DNA from: Melampsora larici-populina 98AG31
Taxonomy: Eukaryota; Basidiomycota; Pucciniomycetes; Pucciniales; Melampsoraceae
Assembly: GCF_000204055.1 (NCBI RefSeq)
Contig: NW_006768765.1
Span: forward strand, 2,529,038-2,593,037
Length of the DNA: 64,000 nucleotides
Direction: 5' to 3'
In this document: positions 1 to 9,164 of the stretch, piece after piece
Position numbering within the stretch: position 1 is the stretch's first letter
How the letters are laid out: every line of letters begins with the position of its first letter
The notes under the pieces: generated by a model
What the model was told of the DNA's origin: nothing
What the model saw: only the letters and a program-made list of their open reading frames with translations
The model's database searches: none
Translations under genes and position numbers: made by a program

Positions 1-73
1 GGAATTCATAATGTAGGTCTTTGTTTTACGTAGCATTCTATATTACGTATCACCAATGGCCACACTTCATCTT

Positions 74-215
74 TCTGGCCACACTGGGATTGTTTTCTGG
101 CCACACTGGGGTAGTTTTAGCTATACGAGACTTTTTCTGATTCTACTCGGATTTTTCTGCCCACTCTGGGGATGCTCTGGCCACACTGGGATATGATTAC
201 TCTGGCCACACTGGG
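74..215. repeat. Five dispersed copies of a 15-mer (tctggccacactggg)
   Basis: The 15-mer tctggccacactggg starts at 74, 96, 176 and 201 exactly, with a one- or two-base variant at 156 and a partial copy near 54. Spacing is irregular (20-60 bp), so this is a cluster of sites rather than a simple tandem satellite. It lies in the presumed upstream part of the gypsy element's left end, where a promoter or enhancer array would be expected. Function is inference. Confidence 0.75.
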
Positions 216-256
216 AATAGTTTGTCTCTAAATTGAGAATCATCATTTCGAGTAGG

Positions 257-320
257 TTTAGATAGGTAAACTGATTATTGTTTGCGGTTTTAGATAAGTA
301 AACTGATTATTGTTTACGGT
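257..320. repeat. 32-bp direct repeat, two abutting copies
   Basis: Copies at 257-288 and 289-320 differ by two bases; the unit begins tttagata and ends cggt. It sits just upstream of the small minus-strand ORF's stop codon and near the 15-mer array, in the left end of the gypsy element. Confidence 0.8.
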
Positions 321-782
321 GTTTAGAGAATACGCAGGAGGGGAAGTGGTATGGAGTATATGATAACTTTGTGATAGTGGATGGTGGAGGACAGTAGAGG
401 GAGATAGGTTCTGAAGGATGTGTACGGTATTTTCGTAACATGTTTATTGTTGAAAGCAGAAGTTGATCATTTCTTACTGACCTAATCCTGTTATACAACC
501 ATTACCGTTTTCAGCAGCACTTAAATTCTCTTGCTGGTTCCCATCTACTCTAACGTCATTGGTGACACCGCTCGGTGGTTGCATTATTTCATCTTGTTTC
601 GAGGTGTCGTTCTCTTCTTCTATATTTTGACTTTCTTGATTTTCTTTCTCTCCTTCTCCTAAATTCATCATTTCATTCTTCTTTCCTTTCCTAGTTCGAC
701 TTTTAATTGAATCCTGTCCTGGTGTCGGAGCTCTTGGTGGGAGGCCTTCTGGGCCGGATGGTAAGTTAGAAGAACTAGACAT
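307..782 (-). CDS. Possible small spliced gene, 134 aa, unknown function
   Basis: Not recognised. A minus-strand reading frame starts at ATG 782 (MSSSSNLPSGPEG...), acidic, Q/N/E-rich and probably disordered. A 100-codon exon (782-482) ends at a gtcagt donor; an acceptor ttcag at 411-413 joins in frame to 410-307, giving 134 residues. Without splicing the first ORF stops at 474. It lies antisense within the left end of the gypsy element, so it may be an element-encoded accessory gene or a remnant of the sequence into which the element recombined. No domain is visible. Codon use is not distinctive, and the splicing is inferred only from site consensus and phase. Confidence 0.3.
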
Positions 783-1208
783 AGCTTTGACTAGATTGAT
801 CTACTACTAGAGTGGTTTGTTTTTGTTTAGATAAATCATAATATTTTACCGATTTCTTTCTTGATTTCTAAAATTTTTGAAAGGAAAGAAAAACTTTTAA
901 GAAATGATGAGACTCCTACTACCTTCTTCGTAGTGAGTGTTGAGTCTTGATGTGAGTGAGTAGGAAAGAAAATTAGTGAAAGAGATTAATTCTACTTTCC
1001 TAATTTTGTTTCCGTTGGGGAAACTATTTCCCCATCTAGGATCGGTACCGAATTCTTCTGGTACCGAGCCTGTCCGAGCTATGTGCGCCTATTCCCTTTT
1101 CCATGGAACTACGCAGGTGCCGTCGTGCCTTTGGGCACCTGCTACATTTATTAGTAGATTATCCCTCTTTAAGCTCTGTAAAGCTCTTGTTGAGCTTTAA
1201 GTTCTACA
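783..1208 (+). repeat. Left-end LTR-like segment of the gypsy element
   Basis: The last 62 bp (1147-1208, ending in ttctaca) match the end of the family A LTR at 10872-10933 and are followed directly by a primer-binding-like site, so position 1208 is the 5' LTR/leader boundary. Upstream of 1147 no similarity to the 1.77-kb 3' LTR can be found, although an equal-length 5' LTR would fill the whole window start. Two short inverted repeats are present: ggtacc pairs near 1043-1064 and aggtgcc/ggcacct at about 1116-1140. Either the two ends come from different subfamilies or the 5' LTR carries an insertion. Confidence 0.55.
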
Positions 1209-1211
1209 TAT

Positions 1212-1229
1212 TGGTGACTCCACTGGGGC
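1212..1229 (+). promoter_or_regulatory. Putative tRNA primer-binding site of gypsy element
   Basis: TGGTGACTCCACTGGGG begins three bases after the LTR end (…ttctaca tat). A TGG start immediately downstream of a 5' LTR is the expected complement of a tRNA 3' CCA end. The tRNA species was not determined. Confidence 0.6.
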
Positions 1230-1582
1230 TCTTACTTTCAACGGCTACATCTGTCATTTAATACTTAATAATTTCCTTAATTATTATCTATAACATCAAC
1301 AAATTTATTATTAAAATTAACTACTACATTAATAATAAAAATCAAGAATCAATTTCGAAGAAAAATTATTATCATCAAGAGTCAAGAATTAATTAATTCA
1401 TTCAACTTAAATAATTATAATATATTAAGTCATCAAGAACCTCAAGCTTTTTTTTATCAAATTTAATTGAATTAACACACAAGAATTTATATTTAATTCA
1501 AGAAGTATATTTAATATTAAGATTATTTCGAGTTTTTTTTTCTTTAAATCAAATTATCTCAAGAAACTTATCAGAAGGAAGA
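1230..1582 (+). other. AT-rich untranslated leader of gypsy element
   Basis: About 350 bp of very AT-rich sequence between the primer-binding site and the gag-pol start. It contains short A/T runs and recurrent tcaagaa motifs but no open frame. It would form the 5' leader of the genomic RNA; no packaging motif is recognisable. Confidence 0.6.
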
Positions 1583-4500
1583 ATGTCTTCAGTAATTCAA
1601 ATTCATGATCAAAATGTGGCGGATGATGGAGATGAAGAACTGGAATTACCACCTACTTCTCATTATAAGAGAACACCACGAGTTTCAGGTAGCAGGATTT
1701 ATGTTCAGGAGAATCCTGTCAATTATAATGTATTACCACCACCACCACCTGCTTCTGGATCAACTCTTCGTGGGAAACAACGTGAAGCAACTGCTTCTGA
1801 AGATCCTATTCCACCTACAGCTTTCACGGGATTTAGAGAACAAGAAGCCTTGGTACCCTCTGACCACGAGGAAGAAATGGATTGGCAACAGCAATTCTTT
1901 ACCCAACAACAATATTATTTGCAAAGGGAGAAGGAAATGGCGGATATGATTAATTCAATGAGAAGAATTAAGGAAGAAAATGAACAGAAGAAAAAGGATA
2001 AGGAGGTTATTAAGGTAGTTAAGAAAGAGAAAGGAAAGAAGGTTGTAAAGAAGATTATTAAGGAAGAGGATAGTGATGGTGATTCAAGCGTGTCTAGTAG
2101 CTCAAGTGATGAGGATAGTTCAGTTTCAGAGAATAGTAGTGAGGAGGAAAGAAATGAAGAGATTAGAAGTCATGTAAAACCACGTAAAATTGATAATTCT
2201 GACACTAGTGTAAGATTTGAAGTTGGTGGTAATGTAAAGAAGTTTATTATTAATTATCATAGTCAGGCTGAAGCAAATGGCGCCTCAGAATTGGATATGG
2301 TAAGGCAGATTACTAGTTTTGTGGTTGGAGAAGAGCTTAAGGAAGAAATATGTGATATGGAAGGATGGGGAACTGGAGAATGGAGTTGGAAGAAGGTGAA
2401 GGAGCAATTGATTGCAAGATATCAGACTACCACGGAGCAGCCAAGATACTCAATTGATCATTTAAGAACTCTGTCTGAAAGAACTATGAGAGGAGGTGGA
2501 GTTACGTGTAAAAGTGAATATCAGACCTTTAGAATTAATTTTGATAAGATTCATCAATATTTAGCTAGACATGATTACGTGGATACAAATGATGAAGAGG
2601 TGGCAAGGTATTTTTATGAAGCTTTCTCTGATGAACTTCAAAAGAAATTTAAGAAGAGAATGATTAAAAAGAAGATGATGATGAAGGTGTCAAGTGGTAG
2701 GTATAAGCTGCCTAATTTAGAAAAATTAAAGAAAGTAGTGGATCATTATATTGAGGAGGAGGCGCTTTTGGTCTTTGAGGATATTGGAGAAGAAAGATAT
2801 ACAATTAAGAATGAGATTGCTGGAGTTAAAAGTGAGGTTATTCAGAAGGATACAAGCAGTAAAGTGGCTAAGATTGGCGGAATGCAAGCTAAGGCAACTC
2901 AGCAAATGGAGGTTTTATGTTCAGACTTAAAGAATTTGCAAATTAATCATGTGCAGAATCCTTTACAAATCCCTGCGCCTAATTCTTATCATTTTCAACT
3001 TCCTATTTCTAATGCTTTGCAAAATCAAATTCATCAGCAAGTTGGACCTCAACAAAGACCTGTTAATAATCAATATGCGCCTAATAATAACAGGAATCAA
3101 AATTATAATAATAATCAACATTATAATAATCAACAGACAAATTCTTTCCAACCTGGAAGAGCGCCTAATCCTCAGAATTTTAATAGGTTTAACAACAATG
3201 TTAATAAGCCTTATAATCCTAATAATCCTAATACCAACAATCAATTACCAGCTGTTAATAATAATAATAATTTTAACAATCAACCTATAACTTTGTTTTG
3301 TGCGTATTGTAGCACTGAAGGCCATACAGTTGGTAGATGTAGATGGGTTATTCAAGATAAGCAGGCTGGATTACTTCAGGATAGAATGGATGGATTTTTC
3401 TTACCTAGAAGTGACGCAAGATTGACTAAGAAGGGTGAAGATGGAATTAGGCAACAGGTAATTAAGTATTCTGAAGAGCAAGCAAATGCTGTTGCACGTG
3501 GTAATATTCAACAACAACAACAAAATTCCGTTCCACCACCAGCTACTAATACAGTTGTGGTACCACCACCAGTTATTCCTACGAGTGTTATAACTAAAAA
3601 TGATGGAAAGGACAGAGTACATGAATTAAAAGCTAGTTGTGGAATTTTAGAAGAATGGTGCGTGCCTGAGGTTAATAAGAAGCAAGTAGAAGTTAAGGCA
3701 GGAGCTGGAACAAAATTATATGGAGTAGAAATGAAAACTAGAAGTGGAAAGGACGTGGAAGAAGGCTCAGGATTTAAATTAAAAAAGAAGAAGAAGGTAA
3801 CAATTAATGACGTGGTAGAAGAGATTGATGCTATGGATGTTGATGAAGAAGATGTTGAAGATCAAAGGCGTGGAATTCTTGAAGACACTTTGAGAAGAAT
3901 TAATAAGGATAATGGAAGTGAAAAGAGTGAAGAAGGAAGTCAGCAAACAAAGAAGCCTTCTTATATTATTCCAAATGACGGGGATTTTGTCAGAAGTAGA
4001 TCAGAAAGAGGTTTACCAGCCTTTGCTGATAAAACAAAAGTAGTATCAGAGGTTGTGGAGAAGATAATGAAAGGTGCTATAGAGCTTCAAATTAAGGAAT
4101 TATGTGCTATTTCACCCGTGATATCTGATGAAGTTAAGAAATGGGTATCAAAAAGAAGATTAAATCTTAATCAGAATACTATGGCGTCAGTTGTTCAAAG
4201 TACTGCTGTTTCTGACTTTGAATATGAATCAGATTCAGATTCTTCTTTGGAAGTTAATGTTCCTCAGGCTACTCTTTATTCTACACCTCTAGGATTCGTG
4301 GAAATTACCATTGGAAAGAAGAAGATCAAAGCTCTTATTGATTCTGGATCTCAAATTAATATTATTCCTTTAAAAATTATGCAATTACTTCCTGTTCAGA
4401 CTTTGGTAAATTTAAAAAGTGGCGTGAAAGGAATAAGTGGGCATAGGACTCCTTTGTGTGGAATTGCTGAGAATGTTAAAGTTAGTATTGGTACAAATAT

Positions 4501-7500
4501 TAGTGGATTGGTTCATTTCTTTGTTGCAGAAGATGAAGACACGCCAATTCTTTTGGGAAGACCTTTTCTCTTTGACTTTGAAGCTCAACTTAATTTTGAG
4601 GAAGATGTAGGAGAAAGAATGACTGTGAAAGATAATAGAGGTGTGTGGATGAAAATTAGATTGTGTGAACCTGATAGAGGTACGTGGGAAAGGAAATTAA
4701 ATGTGTCAATTGAAGAAAGGCAAGGCTTTATGGTTGAAGAATTTAAACAAGAAGAATTATTTGAGAAATTACGTGAGGAATTAAATGAGGATGAAGTATA
4801 TGGATTCAAGTTTGAAGATGAAGTTAAGTTAGATGAAGAATTGGTAAATGAATTGAATTTAATTATGAATATGGAAGATGAGGATATGTTGAGTAGAGAT
4901 TATGAAGGAAGAAATTATAGGAGTTTTAGTACTAAATATAAGTCAGTTGATAAGAAGGTTAAACCTGTGAATGCGCCTATGCCACAGTATTTAAATTATC
5001 CACTTCAAAGGCCTCCATTATCTAGAGACCCTTATGTTACTCCTTTAATTCAAAACCCTCCTGAATTTATTGAAACTGAAAGAACCACGGTGGAAAGATT
5101 GAAGCAGTGTAATTTTGGACCTGAAGGTTGGCTTTCTGAAGAAGAATGGAAGTTGTTTTTGTTTGTTATGGTGTTAAGAGAGGCAGCAATAGCGTATTGT
5201 GAGGAGGAAAGAGGTTTATTGAAGCATAGTTATGGTTTACCTTATGCAATTCCAGTTGTGGAACACGTGCCTTGGCAAATAAGACCTATACCTATACCAA
5301 CTGCAATTAGAAATGATTATATTGAATTGGTAAGACAAAGAATTAGGACAGGTCTTTATGAACAATCTTCCTCAAGTTATTCTAGTCCAGTCTTTTGCGT
5401 GCTTAAAGGTGATGGAAAGTTGAGGATAGTTCATGATCTTCAAGTATTAAATAAAGTTACTACTAAAGACTCTGGAGTACCACCTTCACCTGAGGAATTC
5501 GTGGAATCTTTCTCTGGAAGAGCTTGTTATGGACTTGGAGATATCATGGGAGGTTATGATGAGAGGGAATTAGCTGAATTTTCAAGGCCTTTAACAACAT
5601 TTGAGACTCCTTTAGGAAGATTACAATTGACAAGATTACCTCAAGGAGCAACAAACTCTGTAGCAGTATATCAGGCGCAGATGATGTGGATTTTGCAAGA
5701 AGAACTTCCTCAACACGTGGGAATTTTTATTGATGATGGTGGTATTAAAGGACCTGAAAGTGATTACAATAATGAAGTATTGAAGGAGAATAATGGTATT
5801 AGAAAGTTTATTTGGGAATATGCCGTGGTTTTAGAAAGAGTATTATTTAGAATTGAGGAAGCAGGTTTGACAGTTAGTGGGAAGAAGTTTGCCGTGTGTG
5901 TACCTGCTTTGGAAATAGTTGGACATATAGTAAGTAAGAATGGAAGGAGTATTTCAATTAAAAAGAAGAATAAGATTCAGACTTGGCCAACTCCAACTAA
6001 TAAAACTGAAGTATTAAGCTTTTTGGGTACGTGTATTTATGTAAGGATGTTAATTCCTAATTTTGGACATTTAGCAGCACCTTTAAGAAGATTGACACGG
6101 ATGAAAGTGGATTGGGAATGGACTCAAGATTGTGAAGATGCCTTTAATAAATTTAAGAAGATTATAGGAGAAGAAATAGTGTTGGGAGCTTTAAATTATA
6201 GTGAAGGTGCGCCTAAAATTATATTGGCTGTTGACTCAAGTTACATTGCTGCAGGTGGAGTATTGATGCAAGGAGATGAACATGGCGTGGTAAGACCAGT
6301 ATTTTATGAGTCTGAAGTCTTTTCTGAAGTGGAATCAAGGTACTCTCAACCTAAATTAGAATTATGTGGCGTGGCTAAAATGATGAGAAAGTTTAAAACT
6401 AAATTATGGGGACAGCATTTTGAATTACAAGTGGATGCTAAAGCTTTAATTCAGATGATAAACACGCCTAGTTTACCTAATGCTGCTATGACAAGATGGG
6501 TAGCTTATATTCAATTATTTTCATTTGATTTGGTTCATAAACACGGGAAAGGGTTTGGAATGCCTGATGGTTTATCAAGAAGAGTTTTAGGAAGTCAATC
6601 AGATGAAGCTGAGAGTTTTGATGAAGAATTAAAAGAAGTTAAAGTATATGAAAGTTTTTCATTAGAGGATATGGAAATAAGATCAGAAGAAGAGGAGAAA
6701 ATTGAAGATAATATGTGGGATCAAGAAGGTATTTGGCGTAATTTACAAGAGTATTTATTGAAGATGAGAAGGCCTGAAGGTTGTATGGATGCTGAGTTTC
6801 AAAGTATTAAGAGTAAGGCGCCTTTATTTTATGTTGAAAGAGATAGGTTAAAGAAAAGAGGTGTACCTCAAGGAAGGTTGGTAATTTCGAAATTAATTGG
6901 TCAGAATTTTATATTAAAGAAATTACATGAAGAACTTGGTCATAGAGGAGTTGAAGAGACCTACAAGAGGTGTTTAGTTAGGTTTTGGTGGCCTGAAATG
7001 AAAGAGTCAGTTAGAAGGTGGGTAATGACGTGTGAAATTTGTCAAAAGAAAGGTGGGAAGAAGCAAAAAGAGGTTGGAAGAGCTACAGGAGAAAGTACTA
7101 TTTTTGGAAGAGTAAGTTTGGATGCTGTTCATATAAAGGCGGGTAGTTATGATTATGCAATTATTGCTAGAGATGATTTGTCTGGTTGGGTTGAAGCAGC
7201 TCCTTTAAAGAAATTAACTTCAACTGCTGTGGCTAAATTTATTGTTAAAGAATGGATTATGAGGTATGGGTCCGTGAAATGTTTTACTGTTGATGGTGGA
7301 TCTGAGTTTAAAGGAATATTTAGAGAGGCTGTAATTATGGCAGGATCAAAAGTAGTTGAAGCCACGCCTTATTGGCCACAAGATGAAGGTATGGTTGAAA
7401 GAGGTCATAAAGATATTAAAGGTGCTGTTGTAAAATTAAGTGATGAAACTGGTACATCTTGGGAGGCTTTCTTACCTCAAGCTTTATTTGCTGATAGAAT

Positions 7501-8026
7501 TTCCACGAAAAGAACTACTGGAATGTCACCTTATGAAATGCTTTTCTCTCAATTGGCTGTTTTACCTGTGGATTTAGAAGCTGGTACTTTCTTGGGAATT
7601 GATTGGGAAGATGTTTACACGGGAGAAGAATTAATTAAAGCAAGAATGGAACAATTGTTATGCAGAGAAGAAGTTATTGAGAAGGCTTATAAGAAAATGA
7701 TGAAAGCAAGAGTTGAAGGAATAATTTATTGGGATAAAAGAAATGCGCATAGAATGAGGAAACCTTTGCAAGAGGGTGATTTGGTTTTGACTTATAATAA
7801 AAGCTTGGAGTTTCAATGGGGAAAGTTATGTAAGAACAGATGGAATGGACCTTTTAGAATTGCTAGGCAACACGTAGGTGGATCTTATATATTAGCAGAA
7901 TTAAATGGAGTGGAATTGTCACGCAGATATGCAGCTGAACATATTAAGAGATTTTATCCACGTGGTGTGATTCCAACAGCAGAAGAAGAGGAGGTGGTCA
8001 GTGTTGAAGAAGAGGCGCAAATATAA
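1583..8026 (+). CDS. Ty3/gypsy gag-pol polyprotein, intact, 2147 aa
   Basis: Single ORF encoding all retrotransposon functions. Gag: an acidic/lysine-rich N terminus, then a capsid-like part and an N/Q-rich linker, with a CX2CX4HX4C zinc knuckle at about residues 573-586. Aspartic protease: ALIDSGSQ near residue 920. Reverse transcriptase: roughly 1260-1440, with TRLPQGATNS and the catalytic FIDDGG near 1382. RNase H: LAVDSS near 1549. Integrase: HX3H…CX2C zinc domain near 1782-1818, then LDAVH (about 1846), VDGGSEF (about 1902) and EGMVERGH (about 1938), the D,D,E residues. No chromodomain was seen. There are no stops or frameshifts across 6.4 kb, so the element is young or under constraint. 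Gag and pol share one frame without a recoding site. Start chosen as the first ATG after the leader. Confidence 0.95.
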   Translation: MSSVIQIHDQNVADDGDEELELPPTSHYKRTPRVSGSRIYVQENPVNYNVLPPPPPASGSTLRGKQREATASEDPIPPTAFTGFREQEALVPSDHEEEMDWQQQFFTQQQYYLQREKEMADMINSMRRIKEENEQKKKDKEVIKVVKKEKGKKVVKKIIKEEDSDGDSSVSSSSSDEDSSVSENSSEEERNEEIRSHVKPRKIDNSDTSVRFEVGGNVKKFIINYHSQAEANGASELDMVRQITSFVVGEELKEEICDMEGWGTGEWSWKKVKEQLIARYQTTTEQPRYSIDHLRTLSERTMRGGGVTCKSEYQTFRINFDKIHQYLARHDYVDTNDEEVARYFYEAFSDELQKKFKKRMIKKKMMMKVSSGRYKLPNLEKLKKVVDHYIEEEALLVFEDIGEERYTIKNEIAGVKSEVIQKDTSSKVAKIGGMQAKATQQMEVLCSDLKNLQINHVQNPLQIPAPNSYHFQLPISNALQNQIHQQVGPQQRPVNNQYAPNNNRNQNYNNNQHYNNQQTNSFQPGRAPNPQNFNRFNNNVNKPYNPNNPNTNNQLPAVNNNNNFNNQPITLFCAYCSTEGHTVGRCRWVIQDKQAGLLQDRMDGFFLPRSDARLTKKGEDGIRQQVIKYSEEQANAVARGNIQQQQQNSVPPPATNTVVVPPPVIPTSVITKNDGKDRVHELKASCGILEEWCVPEVNKKQVEVKAGAGTKLYGVEMKTRSGKDVEEGSGFKLKKKKKVTINDVVEEIDAMDVDEEDVEDQRRGILEDTLRRINKDNGSEKSEEGSQQTKKPSYIIPNDGDFVRSRSERGLPAFADKTKVVSEVVEKIMKGAIELQIKELCAISPVISDEVKKWVSKRRLNLNQNTMASVVQSTAVSDFEYESDSDSSLEVNVPQATLYSTPLGFVEITIGKKKIKALIDSGSQINIIPLKIMQLLPVQTLVNLKSGVKGISGHRTPLCGIAENVKVSIGTNISGLVHFFVAEDEDTPILLGRPFLFDFEAQLNFEEDVGERMTVKDNRGVWMKIRLCEPDRGTWERKLNVSIEERQGFMVEEFKQEELFEKLREELNEDEVYGFKFEDEVKLDEELVNELNLIMNMEDEDMLSRDYEGRNYRSFSTKYKSVDKKVKPVNAPMPQYLNYPLQRPPLSRDPYVTPLIQNPPEFIETERTTVERLKQCNFGPEGWLSEEEWKLFLFVMVLREAAIAYCEEERGLLKHSYGLPYAIPVVEHVPWQIRPIPIPTAIRNDYIELVRQRIRTGLYEQSSSSYSSPVFCVLKGDGKLRIVHDLQVLNKVTTKDSGVPPSPEEFVESFSGRACYGLGDIMGGYDERELAEFSRPLTTFETPLGRLQLTRLPQGATNSVAVYQAQMMWILQEELPQHVGIFIDDGGIKGPESDYNNEVLKENNGIRKFIWEYAVVLERVLFRIEEAGLTVSGKKFAVCVPALEIVGHIVSKNGRSISIKKKNKIQTWPTPTNKTEVLSFLGTCIYVRMLIPNFGHLAAPLRRLTRMKVDWEWTQDCEDAFNKFKKIIGEEIVLGALNYSEGAPKIILAVDSSYIAAGGVLMQGDEHGVVRPVFYESEVFSEVESRYSQPKLELCGVAKMMRKFKTKLWGQHFELQVDAKALIQMINTPSLPNAAMTRWVAYIQLFSFDLVHKHGKGFGMPDGLSRRVLGSQSDEAESFDEELKEVKVYESFSLEDMEIRSEEEEKIEDNMWDQEGIWRNLQEYLLKMRRPEGCMDAEFQSIKSKAPLFYVERDRLKKRGVPQGRLVISKLIGQNFILKKLHEELGHRGVEETYKRCLVRFWWPEMKESVRRWVMTCEICQKKGGKKQKEVGRATGESTIFGRVSLDAVHIKAGSYDYAIIARDDLSGWVEAAPLKKLTSTAVAKFIVKEWIMRYGSVKCFTVDGGSEFKGIFREAVIMAGSKVVEATPYWPQDEGMVERGHKDIKGAVVKLSDETGTSWEAFLPQALFADRISTKRTTGMSPYEMLFSQLAVLPVDLEAGTFLGIDWEDVYTGEELIKARMEQLLCREEVIEKAYKKMMKARVEGIIYWDKRNAHRMRKPLQEGDLVLTYNKSLEFQWGKLCKNRWNGPFRIARQHVGGSYILAELNGVELSRRYAAEHIKRFYPRGVIPTAEEEEVVSVEEEAQI

Positions 8027-8197
8027 AATTACTTAAAGATATATAATATTAATTTCAAAATGTAAAAGAACAAAAAAGAATAAAGATTAAAATCTAAGAA
8101 TATAAATTTATTAAGATATGTTTCACTGGTTATAAGTATTATGTTATGTTAAATAAAATATAAAATCAAATAAAAGAATAAGTTAAAGTGTATAAAA

Positions 8198-9044
8198 TTA
8201 ATCAAATAAGCGTGGATCAAGATGGTTAGGAATAGAAGGAACATCAGAGTTATCAGGACTTGGGTAATTAAGAGTTATATTGTCAACATTATTAAAATCA
8301 GGAGGAGAAAGAGAAGGAGGTCCAGTATTAGGCGGGTTTGAAAGAGGTGAATCAGGAGCATGAGTATTATCATTATGGAGTCTGTTGGCATTTTCAGCGT
8401 GGTGGATCCAAGGAATAAAAGTATTTATAGTTGGAGCTCCATCAAGACCTTTTCTAACAATATATTCATCTATAGCAGCATCACGTAGAAAATTATAATT
8501 ATTATTAACTATGTTTGGAATGATATTACCATTATCTTTGAATTGTCTTATAACATCATCAAGAATGCGCCAAGAATTCCAATTCTGAGAAGTAATATAA
8601 TCAGTCTTCCATGGTAAATTGTGATCATAAAGAGAAAGAAATAATGGGTCTGTAGTAGGGAAGGTAGTTTCAACAGAAGAAGAAATTGAAGGAACTGGTG
8701 ATGGAGGTAAATCCACGTGTTGTAAATCATGATCAAATATATTATTTAAGGGTGTTGAAGAGCCTTCATAGAAATATTGATGAGTAGTTTGGCGGTTGAA
8801 ATGGGCAACTGAATAAAGATTAAATAAAAGAAAGAAAGAATAGAAAACATTAGTAAAAAATTAAAGAATTAAAGAAATAGTAAGAAATTCGAAATTATGA
8901 CTTACCACATATAGAATTTAATATTACACATCTTTGACATCTTAAAGGTTGAATAATGCTAAGAGGACTTAATTCATAAAAGCAATCTACTTCTTCAAGG
9001 CGGCATTGTTCACATGGAGCTCTTATAGTTGGATGAGAAGTCAT
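8198..9044 (-). CDS. Spliced antisense gene inside gypsy element, 249 aa, Zn-cluster-like
   Basis: Minus-strand gene between the end of pol and the 3' LTR. Exon 1 (9044-8906) starts MTSHPTIRAP and ends at a gtaagt donor; exon 2 (8808-8198) follows a ttattcag acceptor; the phase-1 junction joins in frame to give 249 residues. Residues about 11-46 contain CEQC-x6-C and CQRC-x6-C separated by 14 residues, the cysteine layout of a fungal Zn(II)2Cys6 cluster except for a slightly long linker (5-12 is usual). The rest is Pro/Asn/Ser-rich with a short conserved-looking core (NWNSWRILDDVIRQF). The frame is also open upstream to 9176, into the LTR, but the ATG at 9044 precedes the cysteine module closely. 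Zinc binding and a regulatory role are inference; it could also be a captured host fragment. Confidence 0.6.
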
Positions 9045-9148
9045 TTTTAAGTATTTTCGAAATTTATTAAGGAAGTTGAAAAGAAAAGTTTTGGTATTGA
9101 AGGATATGTTATTTTTAAATTGTTTTGACGGTAAACTGGGGACAGTTT

Positions 9149-9164
9149 GAGAAGAAGAGGAGGA
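9149..9164 (+). promoter_or_regulatory. Polypurine tract before the 3' LTR
   Basis: gagaagaagaggagga lies directly against the TG that starts the LTR at 9165. It fits the plus-strand primer of an LTR retrotransposon in both composition and position. Confidence 0.8.
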
